DNA of 24,075 nucleotides from an uncultured Collinsella sp. GTDB lineage: Bacteria > Actinomycetota > Coriobacteriia > Coriobacteriales > Coriobacteriaceae. This document shows, piece by piece, positions 21,262 to 24,075 of this stretch; positions within the stretch are counted from its first letter, which is position 1, and every line of letters begins with the position of its first letter. Below the pieces are notes generated by a model. That model ran no database searches, was not told where the DNA came from, and saw only the letters and a list, made by a program, of their open reading frames with translations. A program made the position numbers and the translations under genes. The stretch spans positions 1 to 24,075 of the forward strand of contig UQWV01000032.1 in the NCBI GenBank assembly GCA_900544845.1. The letters are read 5' to 3'.

Positions 21262-22542
21262 ATGCTCGCCTCTCTTTTCTCAAAGCCTCAATCATCGCTG
21301 TCCGTGCAGGCCAAGCGCCTGGTGGCGATGCGCTTTCTCATCTACACCGGTTATCAGACCAGCTACTTTATCGGCGTCATCGGAACGCTCACCTATGCAG
21401 ACGATGCCTCGGTCGTGGCGACATCGCTGGCCGTCCTTTTTATTAACGTTTTCGTGATCCTGGGGTCCTTTGCAGGCGGCGCGGCGCTTGACGCCTGGGG
21501 CCCGCGCCGTCATTTCTTGCTGAGCATCGTGGGCACGCTGGCAACCGGCGCGGCGATCCTCGTTTTTGGCAGCGCGACCGGCATCGTCCTACTCGGCGCG
21601 GTGCTCCTGGGCTTCGTGATGGGGTTTGCCCAGCCCATCGCCACATCCTATCCAGCCTACCTCGCCGACGATCCTGTCGAGCTCAAAGACATCAACTCCG
21701 CCATCGCCATGTTTTCAAACGTGAGTATCATCGTTGGTCCCACGCTGGGCGGCTTTGTCGCGGCGGCTGCGTCGTCGCGCGCGGTGTTCGTGCTCATGAT
21801 GCTCTTTACCGCATTGGCGCTCATTGCCGGTTGGGGCTTTAGGCCGCAGACCAGCCATGTCGCCGGGGATGCGGATGCCGATTCGGCAGAGGAAGGGGAA
21901 CGTGCGGGACAAAGCCCCGACCCCAACATATCTTCCCGCATCACCTTCGCGACCAGCATCAAGACGGTCTTTACCAACAGCGTCCTCGCCCTGCTGTTCT
22001 GCATCATCTTCCTCTCGAACTTTGGCTACGGTGCCTTCGACCCGCTGGAGTCGTTCTTCTACCGCGATGTTCTGCATGTCGGTGTCGAATGGATGGGCTG
22101 GCTCTCGTCGGCCAGCGGTGTGGGCGCGGTGCTGGGCGCCGTGGTCGCGCTCCGCTTGCCACCGCGTTTCGTCAGCCTCAAAACGCTGCTCGTGGCACTC
22201 ATGTCCGTGGGCGTGGGAAGTCTGATTTATGTGGGGACACCGTACGTGGGCGTGGCCCTTATCGGCCAGATTGTCCTGGGCGTGGCCTGGGGCGTTGTCA
22301 ACCCGCTTCATAACACCATTGTGCAAACGACGGCTCCGCTCGAGCAGCTCGGCCGCGTCAACTCGGTCATGGGCTTTGGCAACATGTTCGCCGGCGTGGC
22401 CCCGCTGGCGATTGCCCCCTGGCTGGCGGCGACATTTGGCGTGCAGCAGACGCTCGTAGGGGCGGGCACGGTCGTGACGGCGGTTCCCGCGGCGCTGCTG
22501 CTGTTTGGACGCCGGCATTTGGATCGTGCCGCAAAGCAGTAA
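21262..22542 (+). CDS. Major facilitator superfamily transporter
   Basis: A 426-residue integral membrane protein with about twelve hydrophobic segments in two groups, divided by a hydrophilic loop near 205-245 rich in Asp, Glu and Ser. The MFS loop 2-3 motif is recognisable as GGAALDAWGPRRHFLL, and the second half starts with SIKTVFTNSVLALLF. The length is normal. ATG 21262 is chosen because AAGGAG lies five bases upstream (21251-21256); the upstream ATGs at 21223 and 21244 lack such a site. The substrate cannot be read from the sequence; drug or metabolite export is common in this group. A TTGACA at 21206-21211 has no matching -10. The stop codon overlaps the start of a family A repeat. Confidence 0.88.
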   Translation: MLASLFSKPQSSLSVQAKRLVAMRFLIYTGYQTSYFIGVIGTLTYADDASVVATSLAVLFINVFVILGSFAGGAALDAWGPRRHFLLSIVGTLATGAAILVFGSATGIVLLGAVLLGFVMGFAQPIATSYPAYLADDPVELKDINSAIAMFSNVSIIVGPTLGGFVAAAASSRAVFVLMMLFTALALIAGWGFRPQTSHVAGDADADSAEEGERAGQSPDPNISSRITFATSIKTVFTNSVLALLFCIIFLSNFGYGAFDPLESFFYRDVLHVGVEWMGWLSSASGVGAVLGAVVALRLPPRFVSLKTLLVALMSVGVGSLIYVGTPYVGVALIGQIVLGVAWGVVNPLHNTIVQTTAPLEQLGRVNSVMGFGNMFAGVAPLAIAPWLAATFGVQQTLVGAGTVVTAVPAALLLFGRRHLDRAAKQ

Positions 22543-22607
22543 AAACCATCACAACATTCGATGAAAATCGTGATTTTGCCGAAAAACGTCGAATGTTGTG
22601 ATGGTTT
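22543..22607. repeat. Palindromic repeat family A, copy 3
   Basis: AAACCATCACAACATTCGA at 22543-22561 and its exact complement at 22589-22607, directly after the MFS stop codon. The loop reads, on the minus strand, TTTTTCGGCAAAATC then CGATTTTCA, so this copy is inverted relative to copies 1 and 2 in its loop. Confidence 0.8.
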
Positions 22608-22639
22608 GCGCCCCGGGCCAGGCCATCCTGCGAGTCCGG

Positions 22640-22676
22640 CCACCACAAAGGGGTCAGGCACCTTTGTGGTGGATTT
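22640..22676. repeat. Palindromic repeat family B, copy 3
   Basis: CCACCACAAAGG at 22640-22651 and CCTTTGTGGTGG at 22661-22672 with the loop GGTCAGGCA, then ATTTT. It lies 32 bases after a family A copy, so both repeat families share one intergenic gap. Confidence 0.8.
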
Positions 22677-22680
22677 TGCT

Positions 22681-22711
22681 TTGACGGGCCGCCCCTGCAC
22701 CTCGGTATACC
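22681..22711 (+). promoter_or_regulatory. Possible promoter of the HAD phosphatase gene
   Basis: TTGACG at 22681-22686 and TATACC at 22706-22711 are 19 bases apart, longer than ideal; GGTATA with a 17-base spacer is the alternative. It is the only promoter-like pair between the repeats and the gene. Confidence 0.4.
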
Positions 22712-22766
22712 ATGTACGCCGTTCACGAATGCACCCCACACCGCCGCACGACCCAGAAAGGCCCCC

Positions 22767-23588
22767 ATGGACACCACCTTCAGCCACATCAAAGCCGTGT
22801 TCTGCGATATCGACGGCACACTGCTCACGAGCCAGCACACGGTGTCCCCGCGCACCGTGGCGGCGATCCGCGCCCTGCGCGAGCGTGGCGTGCTCTTTGG
22901 CCTGTGCACCGGGCGCGACGCCCACGCGACCGAGGCCATGTACGAGCTCTGGGGTATCGAAGGCCTGGTGGACGTGCTCGTGGGCTGCGGTGGCGCCGAG
23001 GTCATCGACCACACGCACGACATCAACGAGCTGAGCTATCCGCTGCCGGGCGAGACCATCGCGCGCATCTGCAAGCACATGGCGGACCTTCCGGCAACGC
23101 CCGTCTGCCCCCGAGACGGCGTGTTCTACGTGCCCGAGAGCAACGCGTGCGTCGAGCACCTGTCGCGCGTCGACGGCGTGCCCTACCAGGTGGTCGATTT
23201 TGCCGAGTTCTTGCGCGAGCCGCAGCCCAAGGTGATGTTTACCATGGCGCCCGAAGTAATGCCGCGGGTGATTGAGCGGGCGTCGACGTTTGCCGATGAC
23301 ACTGTTAAGGCGGCGGCTCTGCAAACCACGCAGTGGCTCTACGAGTTCATGGATCCGCGCGTGTCCAAGACGCGCGGCCTTGTGCGCGTGGCGGAGCTCA
23401 ACGACATGGAGCTCCAGAACATCTGCGTGTTTGGCGATGCGGACAACGACACCTGCATGGTGGCCGACGCCGGCGTGGGCGTGGCCATGGCAAACGGCAG
23501 CGACGCCACCCGCGCCGCCGCCGATTTTGTAACCGCCAGCAACGACGAAGACGGCATCGCGATCTTTATCGAGGAACATCTGCTGTAG
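22767..23588 (+). CDS. Cof-type HAD-IIB family phosphatase
   Basis: A 273-residue hydrolase of the haloacid dehalogenase superfamily, likely a cytosolic sugar-phosphate or cofactor phosphatase. Motif I is CDIDGTLL with nucleophile Asp14 and acid Asp16; motif II is the Thr in CTGR (47-50); Lys201 lies in VSKTRGL; motif IV is GDADND (Asp224, Asp228). The large cap between about 85 and 190 is the C2B type. Length and motif spacing are normal. ATG 22767 is preceded by AAAGG. It stands alone between repeats, so its substrate cannot be guessed from neighbours. Confidence 0.92.
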   Translation: MDTTFSHIKAVFCDIDGTLLTSQHTVSPRTVAAIRALRERGVLFGLCTGRDAHATEAMYELWGIEGLVDVLVGCGGAEVIDHTHDINELSYPLPGETIARICKHMADLPATPVCPRDGVFYVPESNACVEHLSRVDGVPYQVVDFAEFLREPQPKVMFTMAPEVMPRVIERASTFADDTVKAAALQTTQWLYEFMDPRVSKTRGLVRVAELNDMELQNICVFGDADNDTCMVADAGVGVAMANGSDATRAAADFVTASNDEDGIAIFIEEHLL

Positions 23589-23602
23589 CGATCGAGCGAG
23601 AG

Positions 23603-23635
23603 CAACCGCAAAGGGGACAGGCGCCTTTGTGGTGG
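23603..23635. repeat. Palindromic repeat family B, copy 4 (decayed left arm)
   Basis: The right arm CCTTTGTGGTGG (23624-23635) is intact. The left arm reads CAACCGCAAAGG (23603-23614), with two changes that break pairing, and the loop is GGACAGGCG. There is no long T-run. It follows the HAD phosphatase stop by 14 bases. Confidence 0.7.
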
Positions 23636-23666
23636 TTTGCTCTAAGGCTGACGGGCTGGACATCAT

Positions 23667-23732
23667 AAGCGTCCCAACAATCGATGGTTTTCCGCAAAAG
23701 AGCGATTTTCATTGATTGTTGGGACGCTTTTT
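23667..23732. repeat. Palindromic repeat, covarying variant of family A
   Basis: The left arm (23667-23686) starts AAGCGTCCCAACAATCGATG and pairs with 23710-23729 at 19 of 20 positions; TTTTT follows. The loop matches the minus-strand loop of family A copy 3 (TTTTCCGCAAAA, CGATTTTCA). The arms differ from family A at four places, each compensated in the opposite arm. It may also terminate the HAD gene. Confidence 0.75.
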
Positions 23733-24033
23733 ATGTCGAGGAGTTGCTTGCGAACTTAAATGATGATGTGTGAACATCGTGCATCACCGGAAATAGACTA
23801 TCTAGCTGTAGGTTGTTGTGGCAGGTAGTAGCTCTACCGCTCACTGGTTAAAGCCGACCGTTCACAGATTAGGCGGGGGTTGAATAAAATGTTGTACAAA
23901 TAACAACAATGTGTAAGTTATCTAAATTTGACAACAAATCTACCTGCATTTTTCCAAAATGCAGGCGCGAATAAAGCACTGCATAGTTTGAAAAAATGTG
24001 AGGCTTCGGTAGTTTGTGTGACAAGGGGCTAGC
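23733..24033. other. A/T-rich intergenic region without recognised gene
   Basis: No open frame with a family signature is seen. From about 23880 the base composition turns clearly A/T-rich. A perfect hairpin, CCTGCATTTT (23943-23952) with AAAATGCAGG (23956-23965), has a three-base loop and no T-run after it. GTTGT/ACAAC pairs occur around 23891-23907, and TTGACA lies at 23928-23933 without a good -10. A promoter, a small RNA or the trailer of a gene entering from the right edge are all possible. Confidence 0.4.
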
Positions 24034-24075
24034 CTAGGCAGCAACGCTCTTCGCTCCCTTCACGCCCTTCTTCCT
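24034..24075 (-). CDS. Possible C-terminal end of a minus-strand gene (partial)
   Basis: From the right edge, the minus strand reads RKKGVKGAKSVAA and then TAG (complement of 24034-24036). The Lys/Ala-rich composition would suit a basic C-terminal tail. Thirteen residues cannot identify a family, and chance cannot be excluded. Confidence 0.3.
   Translation of the reverse strand, partial: RKKGVKGAKSVAA

Noticed and set aside
6731..23732. Recurring palindromes considered as a CRISPR array
   Set aside because: The copies are scattered over 17 kb between genes, with no regular spacers and no cas genes.
23820..23880. Possible tRNA-like or small hairpin around GGTAG/CTACC
   Set aside because: No acceptor stem, anticodon arm or T-loop can be drawn; the five-base stem is within chance.

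Overview
This window looks like chromosomal DNA from a high-GC anaerobic actinobacterium, most likely a Coriobacteriia member close to Collinsella. The evidence is indirect. Coding DNA is GC-rich with strong Shine-Dalgarno sites. A glutamine-synthetase homologue sits beside a GlnR-like regulator. Two families of intergenic palindromes recur, built on CCACCACAAAGG and on AAACCATCACAACATTCGA, and I associate these with Collinsella from memory. No marker gene settles the species. I see no rRNA, tRNA, CRISPR array, insertion sequence or phage gene.

Region 1 (1-4543) is a 2-keto-3-deoxygluconate (KDG) module. A GntR/FCD regulator is followed by a convergent kdgK-eda pair, whose products convert KDG to KDPG and then to pyruvate plus glyceraldehyde-3-phosphate. 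A LacI-family regulator is divergent from kdgK. The kdgK/lacI gap carries two kinds of operator-like palindrome, and a 393-base gap between gntR and eda holds four consecutive inverted repeats.

Region 2 (4544-6726) pairs a glutamine-synthetase-fold protein, in which several metal-binding and catalytic residues appear replaced, with a GlnR-like OmpR-family regulator. A sequence resembling an actinobacterial GlnR box lies upstream. I consider this the most interesting locus: it may be a non-catalytic or re-purposed GS working with a nitrogen regulator.

Region 3 (6727-10923) holds a membrane-anchored HtrA-type protease with a PDZ domain and the NAD-dependent DNA ligase ligA, each closed by a clear terminator.

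Region 4 (10919-17152) holds a minus-strand MATE exporter followed by a MerR regulator, with a MerR-type promoter. Divergent from it is a two-gene heterodimeric ABC exporter with one degenerate and one canonical ATP site. The promoter of the ABC genes has a LacI-type operator identical in core to the one near kdgK.

Region 5 (17153-21037) holds an orphan gene whose C-terminus resembles a Vsr/DUF559-type nuclease. It is bracketed by two palindromic repeats and appears richer in A/T at third positions. Next come moaA and a MoaC-MobB fusion for molybdenum cofactor synthesis.

Region 6 (21038-24075) holds an MFS transporter and a Cof-type HAD phosphatase, separated by repeats of both families, then an A/T-rich gap, and possibly the C-terminus of a minus-strand gene at the right edge.
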